Assembly (NCBI GenBank): GCA_002342175.1
Contig: DDPL01000004.1
Location: 1-10,649, forward strand
Source: Legionellales bacterium UBA2469
GTDB taxonomy: Bacteria; Pseudomonadota; Gammaproteobacteria; Legionellales; Legionellaceae
Length of the DNA stretch: 10,649 bases
Direction: 5' to 3'
The notes under the pieces were generated by a model. That model ran no database searches. It was not told the origin of the DNA and saw nothing but the letters and a program-made list of their open reading frames with translations. This document shows, piece after piece, positions 1-6,358 of this stretch (positions are counted from its first letter, which is position 1; every line of letters begins with the position of its first letter). The position numbers and the translations under genes are program-made.

Positions 1-3
1 GAT

Positions 4-411
4 TTATCCATGGGGAGGTTCAGTTTTTGTTTTTTCTCTAAATAATAATTTTTTATGTTTTAAATTTTGCACCAATGCTTTTGAAATTTTCCAATCATCA
101 TCATAAAATTTTATCTCACATAAATTGATGCACTTATCGGCCCTATCAATAATCAGATCAATTTGTGCGCCTGATTCTGTAAAATTTTGTTCCCCTCGAT
201 AACGCCAACTTGATTTTATATCTGCAACCACTGAAAGCTCTAATGATTTTAAAATCTGACGATAATGAATTAAATATGTTTTACCCACGCGTCTTCAACC
301 ATACAAAGCCAAAAAGGCAGGCGTTATATTTTCGTAAACACGATTTAAAATTTCAATTTCTTGCTCTAGTCCTACAATATGTATTGAAAATTCCGAATGA
401 TTTTTTATAAA
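4..411 (-). pseudogene. AAA ATPase with DUF234-type nuclease-like C-terminus, degraded remnant
   Basis: One frame read from 411 down to 4 gives a recognisable ATPase start (NRVYENITPAFLALYG), then a TGA stop at 297-295, then RRVGKTYLI. Together these form a P-loop GxxxxGKT in which an arginine codon (CGA) has probably become TGA. Eight or so residues after GKT the protein jumps to what is normally the C-terminal domain: SSWRYRG, then GAQIDLIIDR and CEIKF, whose D and ExK residues fit a PD-(D/E)xK-like fold. Intact members of this family (archaeal-type ATPase plus DUF234) have roughly 300 residues between these parts, so an internal deletion near 262-270 is likely. The end (TEPPHG, stop at 4-6) also looks short compared with the family's usual tail. 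No ATG start is visible; a TAA closes the frame at 414-412. The family assignment is from recalled motifs and is fairly confident; the functional loss is directly visible. Confidence 0.8.
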
Positions 412-552
412 TTATAACCGATATTCGGCACAATATCATAAAAAAACATCGATTGTGCGACTTATCCCTATCTTTGTAATTCATTCTGCAATGTTCATAT
501 TCTTGTGCTTTGACGTCCACCCCGCCCTGAAGAGACGAGAATTACTCTTATC

Positions 553-887
553 ATGATACAACTAGAAGTCCAAATGAAAACACCGGGCACTGGCTCCAAT
601 GTTCATCCTGATGAATTTGCAACAGCATTCCCTTCCCCCAACCCTCAAAAAATAACAAATCAAGCTTTCAAGGACCTATTTCAGCGAAATCTAGGTTGGG
701 ATATCACTGTCGCGGTTTACCAGACATTACCAACATGCGGCGAAAAGCCCCTGGATTCATCCGGGTGTTTCAGTAAGTTTGTTTTCACCATACCCCCCCT
801 GAAAATAAAAAAGCAGTCGTGCAAGAAAAATCAAAATCTTGGGAGGATATGTTGAATGTTAATTTAAAAGAAACCTTGATGTCTTGA
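553..887 (+). pseudogene. possible small gene frameshifted at a C7 tract (doubtful)
   Basis: The frame from ATG 553 runs through KFVFTIPP to a run of seven C at 793-799 and then becomes low-quality, lysine-rich sequence ending at 855. If the run had one more C, the frame would pass into ENKKAVVQEKSKS and then WEDMLNVNLKETLMS with a stop at 885-887, which looks more like ordinary protein. That would make a product of about 111 residues. No ribosome binding site is clear before 553, and I do not recognise the protein in either form. It overlaps the inverted-repeat segment 575-772, so it may not be coding at all. Confidence 0.2.
575..772. repeat. 198-bp segment bounded by imperfect inverted repeats
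   Basis: The left end reads TGAAAACACCGGG (575-587) and the right end CCGGGTGTTTCA (761-772), whose complement is TGAAACACCCGG. The two ends match over about 12 bases with one base slid between the A run and the C run. A short non-autonomous element or a dispersed repeat could look like this. No target-site duplication is obvious, and only one copy lies in the window, so mobility cannot be judged. Confidence 0.3.
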
Positions 888-931
888 TTTTATGGGCGCA
901 TGATGGATTCACTTTTGAGAACGGAATCATT

Positions 932-1579
932 ATGCTCCCTCGTTATTGCCTTATGTGCCAAATGAACTTTTGCGGCCCATTCCCCCTTTGCAAACTTTGT
1001 ATTCATCGCCTAACTCCGCTTCAAGAGGCCTGTATCACCTGTGGAGAATGGACACGTTTTGACTCTTGTGAAACGTGCACCATTAACGGCACTGATCTCC
1101 ACAGACTCTATGTGCCGTGGACCTATAGCGAACCCCTCAAAACGCTCATTGGGCATTTTAAATTTAAAGATCATTTTTATTTGAGTGATTACTTCGCTGA
1201 TCTCATCCTAACCCACTTGCCTTCCGAGGCATTAAAAACAGAATGCCTCATTCCTGTTCCCTTGCACCCGAAAAAACTTAAAAAACGAGGATTTCATCAA
1301 ACATTGCTCTTAGCCAAAGCATTATCAAAACGTCTCAAGATTCCGGTATCCACAACATATTGCCAAAAAATTAGAGACACCCCCTCACAAATGGCCCTCA
1401 ATCGCAACGAACGTTTATTTAATTTAAAAGATGCTTTTGAATGTTCCCCATTCCCATACCAACACATGACCTTAATTGATGATATCACAACGACAGGCAG
1501 CACCCTAAAAAGTATCGCCCGTCTTTTTCAACAACAAGGTGTAACCACCATTGATGCATGGGCCATTGCAAAAGCTTAA
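932..1579 (+). CDS. comF: ComF family phosphoribosyltransferase-like protein
   Basis: ComF/GntX-family protein of 215 residues, the usual length for the family. The N-terminal part carries four CxxC knuckles (C6/C9, C20/C23, C34/C37, C46/C49) expected to bind zinc. The C-terminal half has the type I phosphoribosyltransferase PRPP loop LIDDITTTGST at about residues 181-191 and the family's PVPLHPKKLKKRGFHQ stretch at 108-123. ComF is cytoplasmic and is needed for DNA uptake in naturally competent bacteria, where it is thought to act with the translocation machinery; its exact activity is unsettled. The open frame extends back to a TTG at 884, but ATG 932 gives the typical family start (MLPRYCLMC) and has GGA seven bases upstream. 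The gene converges with the amidotransferase gene, overlapping it by four bases. In several gammaproteobacteria comF lies beside biotin genes; here the bio operon is 6 kb away. Confidence 0.93.
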   Translation: MLPRYCLMCQMNFCGPFPLCKLCIHRLTPLQEACITCGEWTRFDSCETCTINGTDLHRLYVPWTYSEPLKTLIGHFKFKDHFYLSDYFADLILTHLPSEALKTECLIPVPLHPKKLKKRGFHQTLLLAKALSKRLKIPVSTTYCQKIRDTPSQMALNRNERLFNLKDAFECSPFPYQHMTLIDDITTTGSTLKSIARLFQQQGVTTIDAWAIAKA

Positions 1580-3312
1580 AGACGCTGAAACCACATTTCT
1601 AATGAACCCAACAACCACAAGGGATTAAAACCCAAAGGTGTAAAATGTGCATTTGGTAAATCAAGTAATTGTTGAATGGCAGATCGCTGAAATATCCCTC
1701 TTTCCATACATGATTGAGAATTTAAAACGTCTCGAATCATAGTGTACAATGGCTCTTCGATAAATTTTAATATAGGAACGGGGAAATAACCTTTGGGACG
1801 ATGAATAAATTGTTGAGGGAAATAGGCTTCCGATAATTTTTTAAGCGGCCATTTGCCGTTGGATTGCATTTTAATGCTTGTCGGAATTCGCATGCCTTGC
1901 TCGATGACATGGTGGCATAAAAAAGGCACCCTGGCCTCGACGCCCCATGACATGGTCATGTTATCCACGCGTCGCACCGGATCATCAACAATCAATTGTG
2001 AAATGTCGTGGCGTAAAAAAGAATACATAAACTCATCATCAAGCAAAGCAGACGCTATCCATTCCGATGTGACATCTTGTACCGGTGTCCATAATGGATT
2101 GAGCAGTTGGCTTAAACTTTCTTTTGAAAATTCAAAATAATGAGATTTGACACGCTCTAAAGCCGAACCACGTGCTGATTGCATATTGGCATAAAAACGG
2201 TAGCCACCTAAAAGCTCATCAGCACCTTGTCCTGACAGAACAACTTTAAGGCCTGCATTTTTAACCATTTCCGCCAATAAATAAAACCCTATTGCATCTT
2301 GGCTTTGTAAGGGTTCTGACATCGATTGAACCACCTCTTGCAATCGTTCCAAAAACATATGGTTTGGAACCATAAAACGCTGGTGCCTGGTTTGAAATTG
2401 TTCTGCCACCCAATTTGAGTACTGAAACTCATCCCCTGACTCAAGCGGATGACTCTCAAAACCAATGGTAAATGTTGGTATCTCTGTTACACCATGTTCA
2501 TGTAAAATAGCCACCATATAACTTGAATCAAGGCCCCCCGATAACAATACCCCCACAGGCACATCTGACACTTCATATTCTCGAATAATTGCAGCATCCA
2601 ATGTGCTTTTAAATGCGTTAAAATCGAATATTTCATCTTGTGGACGCTTAGCAATTTGCCAATACACATGGGGCCCCATTTGTTGGCCTTTTGCATCAAT
2701 TCGCATCCAAGAAGCAGGCGGCAACTTCGCAATATGTTTCAAAATGGTATTTGGCGCAGGAACAGCGCCATGTAACATAAAAAAATGATGCAAACCGATG
2801 GGGCTGATGGTTTTATCTATCCCTGATGCAAGGAGTGCTTGTGTCGTCGATGCAAAACGAAAAGCTTGTCCATCAAATGCATAATAAAGCGGTTTAATAC
2901 CTGTACGGTCACGTGCCAAAAATAAACTTTGCTGCCGCTTATCCCAAATCGCAAAGGCAAACATGCCATCGAATCGATGAACACAATCTTCTTTCCATGC
3001 CTGGTAAGCCTTGAGAAGAACCTCCGTATCACCTTCGGTACGAAAAGTATATCCTAAACCCTTAAGCTCTTTTTTTAATGCGGGATAATTATAAAGGGTA
3101 CCATTAAAAACCAATATCAACTCATCATCGATAAAAGGCTGGTTGGATTGCGCCAAAGGATCTATAACAGCAAGACGTTGATGTCCCAGTGCCACATGCT
3201 CATCTTGCCAAATGCCTTTCCCATTGGGACCTCGACGTTCTAGATGTGGTAACATATTTGCCACATTTGCTAGGTGTCCGTCCCATCGTATTTCACCGCA
3301 AATCCCACACAT
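1576..3312 (-). CDS. AsnB-family class II glutamine amidotransferase, probable N-acetylglutaminylglutamine amidotransferase
   Basis: 578-residue two-domain enzyme. The N-terminal glutaminase has catalytic Cys2 (MCGICGE), NG at 70-71 and GDTE at 95-98. The ATP-pyrophosphatase synthetase domain has the PP-loop SGGLDSS (258-264), SGQGADELLGGY (360-371) and Lys508 in RPKGYF. It takes ammonia from glutamine to amidate an acid via an adenylate. Several stretches (GDEFQYSNWVAE, DDPVRRVDNMTMSWGVEARV, HRPKGYFPVP, LPNAHFTPL) match my memory of the NAGGN amidotransferase subfamily (AsnO of Sinorhizobium), which makes an osmoprotective dipeptide amide, better than asparagine synthetase (AsnB). No Ngg synthetase (the usual partner) is in the window, so the substrate remains uncertain. 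The usual RVPFLD motif reads RVPFLC (Cys466), which is odd. A strong site, complement AGGAAGGA (3327-3320), precedes ATG 3312. The gene is divergent from the 96-residue gene and convergent with comF. Confidence 0.9.
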   Translation of the reverse strand: MCGICGEIRWDGHLANVANMLPHLERRGPNGKGIWQDEHVALGHQRLAVIDPLAQSNQPFIDDELILVFNGTLYNYPALKKELKGLGYTFRTEGDTEVLLKAYQAWKEDCVHRFDGMFAFAIWDKRQQSLFLARDRTGIKPLYYAFDGQAFRFASTTQALLASGIDKTISPIGLHHFFMLHGAVPAPNTILKHIAKLPPASWMRIDAKGQQMGPHVYWQIAKRPQDEIFDFNAFKSTLDAAIIREYEVSDVPVGVLLSGGLDSSYMVAILHEHGVTEIPTFTIGFESHPLESGDEFQYSNWVAEQFQTRHQRFMVPNHMFLERLQEVVQSMSEPLQSQDAIGFYLLAEMVKNAGLKVVLSGQGADELLGGYRFYANMQSARGSALERVKSHYFEFSKESLSQLLNPLWTPVQDVTSEWIASALLDDEFMYSFLRHDISQLIVDDPVRRVDNMTMSWGVEARVPFLCHHVIEQGMRIPTSIKMQSNGKWPLKKLSEAYFPQQFIHRPKGYFPVPILKFIEEPLYTMIRDVLNSQSCMERGIFQRSAIQQLLDLPNAHFTPLGFNPLWLLGSLEMWFQRL

Positions 3313-3319
3313 GTCTTAT

Positions 3320-3327
3320 TCCTTCCT
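3320..3327 (-). promoter_or_regulatory. strong ribosome binding site of the amidotransferase gene
   Basis: The minus strand reads AGGAAGGA, seven bases before the ATG at 3312-3310. It fixes the start that places the catalytic cysteine at residue 2, as class II amidotransferases require after removal of Met1. Confidence 0.75.
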
Positions 3328-3346
3328 GGGTACATTTATCCATTAT

Positions 3347-3388
3347 GGCTTAAATTGAAAATCTCATAAAGTTTTTCAAATCAAAGCC
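3347..3388. repeat. imperfect inverted repeat in the divergent control region
   Basis: GGCTT (3347-3351) and TTGAAAA (3355-3361) on the left are mirrored in order by TTTTCAA (3373-3379) and AAGCC (3384-3388) on the right, giving arms of about 15 bases with a few mismatches around a 10-12 base centre. The element sits midway between two divergent genes, where shared operators usually lie. The mirrored TTGAAA boxes could also serve as outward-facing -35 elements, though no good -10 boxes follow at the right distance. The function is inferred only. Confidence 0.45.
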
Positions 3389-3396
3389 GTTAAACA

Positions 3397-3412
3397 CATT
3401 ATGAGCATAATG
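3397..3412. promoter_or_regulatory. perfect 16-bp palindrome upstream of the 96-residue gene, possible operator
   Basis: CATTATG-AG-CATAATG is a perfect two-arm palindrome ending where the GGAG ribosome binding site (3412-3415) starts. A further CATTATG copy lies at 3341-3347, and the 9-mer TCCATTATG (3339-3347) is complementary to CATAATGGA (3406-3414). The repeated half-site points to a dimeric regulator. Alternatively, an RNA hairpin could mask the ribosome binding site. Confidence 0.45.
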
Positions 3413-3422
3413 GAGTTACATC

Positions 3423-3713
3423 ATGGAAATTATCTTACATGGTCAACAAGATTGGAAAAAAACCAAAGATAGCCTCCTTGAGATCATACAAATGTTGCAC
3501 GATAAATATCATATCGAGCATTTAAAAGAGATTCATTTATCTCTCACGCTGGTTGACCAACAAGGCTTTGATGTCGAACTGATTGACTCAGAAACTCAAC
3601 AAGCCTATCGCATCCTCGAAGTGTTTCGCAATAACCAAGAATACTTGCGTATCAAACAATCAACACCATTAACACTAATCGTTGATAACACCAAAAATTC
3701 AAAAAAAATCTAG
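3423..3713 (+). CDS. hypothetical 96-residue protein
   Basis: I do not recognise this protein. It starts at ATG 3423 with GGAG seven bases upstream (3412-3415). It has no signal peptide and no membrane segment, so it is probably cytoplasmic. The pattern suggests a small alpha/beta fold: a short strand (EIILHG), a long amphipathic helix (residues about 10-31), strands at about 36-45 and 50-56, another strand or helix around 62-70, and a hydrophobic strand (LTLIVDN) near the end, followed by a lysine-rich tail. No catalytic or metal-binding motif is visible. It is divergent from the amidotransferase gene across a dyad-rich region and lies 69 bases upstream of the 828-residue gene on the same strand. 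Those three genes may therefore share control, but nothing ties this protein to a function. Confidence 0.7.
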   Translation: MEIILHGQQDWKKTKDSLLEIIQMLHDKYHIEHLKEIHLSLTLVDQQGFDVELIDSETQQAYRILEVFRNNQEYLRIKQSTPLTLIVDNTKNSKKI

Positions 3714-3782
3714 CTTTTTCAATGCGTTGCACATTTCATTAAACCATGACAAGATAAATCATCGCCCTACTCGAAGAGTCGT

Positions 3783-6269
3783 ATGATGAACAATCCAAAT
3801 GCTTCTGAAATTTCCTTGCGTCGCGCGGTTGCTATTGGCTCAAAACAAGCTGATCCCATTTCTGCTATCCGTGATGCGGCAAACAGTCAATTAGATATTC
3901 TCCAACAAGCAGGAGGTGCACTTGGTGGCTTTGATACCAAAAGTCTACAGGCCGATGCTATTGGGTTAGCCGTGCAAGGTCTTGGTATTGCTTATCATGT
4001 ATTGTCCATGAAAAGCCTTGAAAGCAAGATGAAACGCCAACAATTTGCTCAAGAATGTTGCAATCATCTCGCCACATTTACCCTCAATCTTGAAAAAGAA
4101 AAATATGATTTCTACAACGAAGAAAAAGCTATACAAGCGTTTATCAATTTATCCAATCAAGAATATACATCTCTTTATGCATATTTAGGCATTCAAGAGC
4201 AGGTCGAAGATAAAATTCATCAATATTCCATATTACCCTATTATCGAATGAGCCAATCCTTAGAACAAAAAAATTTAGCCTCAACGCGTATTGATGAACA
4301 CCAACAATCGATTTTTTTATTGCTAAAAACAGGCCTGCCCAATAAGATTTACTACGACCGCTTTCAACAATCTTCCAAAATTGCATTACAACTTGAGGGT
4401 GTTATCTCGGGAGATAACTATCTCAATCATTATCGAGCGCCACTTTTTATCATCAATGCGATAGCCAATTTATTATGGAACCTACAACATCCGGTGCACA
4501 ATGATACCGGTATTTTATTACCTTTGAGCCGATGTATTGAAAAATGCATTCAAGCTGATCTTTATATCAATCATTTAATTGACAATCCCTTGATAAAAAA
4601 CATCGACAGTGAAAATATTCTTAAGCACTTTTTTATTAAAGTGAACATCTATGTTGAAAACCTAAAAAAAACCTTTGAAGAGCAATTGACCAATCAAGTA
4701 AATCTGAATGATGTAAGCTCAAGCATGCACCATGCTTTACGCATCATGGCAGAAAAAATCATGGAACTGATTTATCACGATAAATTTGCCGCACATCGTC
4801 TTATTGATAAATTTATGTTTATTGGGCAATTGATTTTAAAAGATTCGAATTCAAATCTCATTGAAAAAGTTTATCCACAGTTGCCCACCAAAAATATCCC
4901 TGTACTGAATACACATCCTTGCACGCTTACTGATTTTATCATTCTATTTTTACATGATTCACCCAACATGCGTCTTCATCGAATCAAAAAACTTAAAAAA
5001 AGTAAAAGTGAATTATTACTGTCTTTGGGTGAGACTTTAGAAGAAATCAATGCAACTTTTATCCTACCCTTTGAACATATTGCCAGCAAGCATGCGCCCC
5101 AAGACGTCGAAAAACTTTGGGATAAAAGTGATACCTTCTTATGGATTGCCAAAAACTTTATAGCATTTATGACCATGATTATGGAATGTTACACCATATT
5201 TGATGATACGCGCTCAAAAAGTTTTGCACATTACGACACATCCATGACGGATAAACAACAAAGAGACATCATTTTAAAAAGAGCCTCAAGCAAAGCAGCT
5301 GATTCATATTATCTTTGGTCATTATCCATCTTTTTAGCCAATCAAAGTCAAGCGGCTCACAATTTTGATCAATTGCTTTATGAACAAAGCAAAATGCTGA
5401 TGATGACCGATTTACTTGATAATCTTGGCAATATCATTCTAGAAAATCGCATTTTTTTACAACAACCTGAATTTCAAAAAATGCTGATGGATTGTCTAAA
5501 AAAGATTTTAAAAGAATATCAAAGTTTTAATGTGATGCTCAATAAAATCGAAAATGCCATGAACAATAGTGAAACCATACTTCGGCATGAAAAACGCATC
5601 CTTCAACCGATGCTCGACGATTTAGAATCCACTTTAGATTCAATTCAAGAGTCCATTAAATTTTTGAATCAAGTGATTGGACATCAAGATTTTACTGCTC
5701 AACAACAACAACTCATGTTGGCCAAAACCGCCAACGTAAAAGCACAATTTGCGAACATTTTTCAAGGCCAGTTTAATATCCCCATAATTGAATTATCCAA
5801 TACACCTCCACCTGAAACCCAAGCAGTATTTGATGGACCATCTGCTGCGATGGCTTTGGGGCATTTGGCAGAAAAATGTTATGTAAATCTCTCAAGCTAT
5901 TTTAACAATCAAGATACGAAAGGTTTATTTTTACAACAAATCATCGATACCATGAATGACCGAGAAACCATCGATGAGGACACTGCAAAACACTATTTTT
6001 TAGAGTTGCTTCGCATGACAGCAACACCTAGAAAATCCTGGTTTTTTCAGGCTGAATATGGCAAAACCCGTTCTGCAAAAATCTTAATTGATGCTGTGCT
6101 CGATCCTGTCTTTAATCATACCTTTCCGATTGCCAAAATGTTATTTCCAAAATGTAGCGATATTCAAACCCTAACGGACGATATCGTTCTAGAAAAGATT
6201 CGTCAGTTGAAGACAGAACGCAAATGGGACGATACAGTTTCAGAAGACATGTTAGCAAAACCGGCATAG
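3783..6269 (+). CDS. large hypothetical alpha-helical protein, candidate secreted effector
   Basis: 828-residue protein that I do not recognise. The composition is almost wholly helical and rich in Q, N, H, K, L and I. No signal peptide is present. Hydrophobic helices at about 59-73, 218-233, 382-391, 452-473 and 508-519 are short or broken by polar residues, so integral membrane placement is doubtful. Heptad-like patterns at about 582-632 suggest a coiled coil, followed by a proline-rich joint (TPPP, 674-677) and a denser C-terminal domain (about 685-790) containing SWFFQAEYGKTRSA. The last 19 residues are polar with several acidic residues and end in LAKPA. A long soluble unknown protein, AT-rich relative to hemA, resembles type IV secretion effectors of Legionellales, but no translocation assay-type evidence exists here. 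ATG codons at 3783 and 3786 are adjacent; GAAGAG (3773-3778) is better spaced from the second. A weak TTGCAC/AAGATA promoter-like pair lies at 3727-3756. Confidence 0.85.
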   Translation: MMNNPNASEISLRRAVAIGSKQADPISAIRDAANSQLDILQQAGGALGGFDTKSLQADAIGLAVQGLGIAYHVLSMKSLESKMKRQQFAQECCNHLATFTLNLEKEKYDFYNEEKAIQAFINLSNQEYTSLYAYLGIQEQVEDKIHQYSILPYYRMSQSLEQKNLASTRIDEHQQSIFLLLKTGLPNKIYYDRFQQSSKIALQLEGVISGDNYLNHYRAPLFIINAIANLLWNLQHPVHNDTGILLPLSRCIEKCIQADLYINHLIDNPLIKNIDSENILKHFFIKVNIYVENLKKTFEEQLTNQVNLNDVSSSMHHALRIMAEKIMELIYHDKFAAHRLIDKFMFIGQLILKDSNSNLIEKVYPQLPTKNIPVLNTHPCTLTDFIILFLHDSPNMRLHRIKKLKKSKSELLLSLGETLEEINATFILPFEHIASKHAPQDVEKLWDKSDTFLWIAKNFIAFMTMIMECYTIFDDTRSKSFAHYDTSMTDKQQRDIILKRASSKAADSYYLWSLSIFLANQSQAAHNFDQLLYEQSKMLMMTDLLDNLGNIILENRIFLQQPEFQKMLMDCLKKILKEYQSFNVMLNKIENAMNNSETILRHEKRILQPMLDDLESTLDSIQESIKFLNQVIGHQDFTAQQQQLMLAKTANVKAQFANIFQGQFNIPIIELSNTPPPETQAVFDGPSAAMALGHLAEKCYVNLSSYFNNQDTKGLFLQQIIDTMNDRETIDEDTAKHYFLELLRMTATPRKSWFFQAEYGKTRSAKILIDAVLDPVFNHTFPIAKMLFPKCSDIQTLTDDIVLEKIRQLKTERKWDDTVSEDMLAKPA

Positions 6270-6271
6270 AC

Positions 6272-6291
6272 AAAAAACTGTTCTGTTTTTT
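6272..6291. terminator. weak A-C/G-T hairpin after the 828-residue gene
   Basis: AAAAAAC (6272-6278) and GTTTTTT (6285-6291) are perfectly complementary around a six-base loop, three bases beyond the stop codon at 6267-6269. The stem has one GC pair, so it would be a poor terminator, though its T run is placed correctly for the upstream gene. It is a candidate only. Confidence 0.25.
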
Positions 6292-6347
6292 AGCAAAAGG
6301 ACTACCGAAACCCTGATGAATACGTTAAAATAACTTTTTTCATTGAC

Positions 6348-6351
6348 GGGG
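6348..6351 (+). promoter_or_regulatory. GGGG ribosome binding site that decides the hemA start
   Basis: GGGG is seven bases from TTG 6359 but only one base from TTG 6353, which favours the second TTG. An in-frame TGA at 6344-6346 rules out any earlier start. Confidence 0.5.
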
Positions 6352-6358
6352 TTTGATT

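Larger units (their letters stand above)
412..931. other. 520-bp stretch without a convincing intact gene
   Basis: This stretch lies between the ATPase remnant and comF. It holds a small palindrome CCGATATTCGG (418-428), a 7-bp inverted repeat GCACAAT/ATTGTGC (428-434 and 452-458), a GC-rich patch around 517-540 (CCCCGCCCTGAAGAGACG) that loosely recalls IS200/IS605-type end hairpins, and a 198-bp segment bounded by inverted repeats. A 100-codon ORF at 553-855 has no ribosome binding site, no recognisable domain and an unusual composition. It may be a broken gene or a shadow. I see no tRNA or rRNA here. The stretch reads like decayed accessory DNA, but that is inference. Confidence 0.45.

Noticed and set aside
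210..410. 66-codon plus-strand ORF
   Set aside because: It lies opposite the ATPase remnant, which has clear family motifs on the minus strand; no ribosome binding site or domain.
720..794. Minus-strand 24-codon frame containing KHPDESRGFSPHVGNVW
   Set aside because: Very short, followed by frequent stops in the same frame, and inside the inverted-repeat segment; no support as a gene.
840..887. Similarity of WEDMLNVNLKETLMS to the short-chain dehydrogenase W..v..vNL motif
   Set aside because: No Rossmann glycine motif, NAG or YxxxK is found around it; the match is too short to mean anything.
884..931. Extended comF start at TTG 884
   Set aside because: The added 16 residues are not typical of the family; ATG 932 gives the usual ComF start with the first zinc cysteine near residue 6.
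1853..2140. 95-codon plus-strand ORF inside the amidotransferase gene
   Set aside because: Fully antisense to a well-supported enzyme with conserved motifs; a shadow frame.
3355..3383. Sigma-70 promoter using TTGAAA at 3355
   Set aside because: The box at the right distance (AAATCA, 3378-3383) is a poor -10; not strong enough to list as a promoter.
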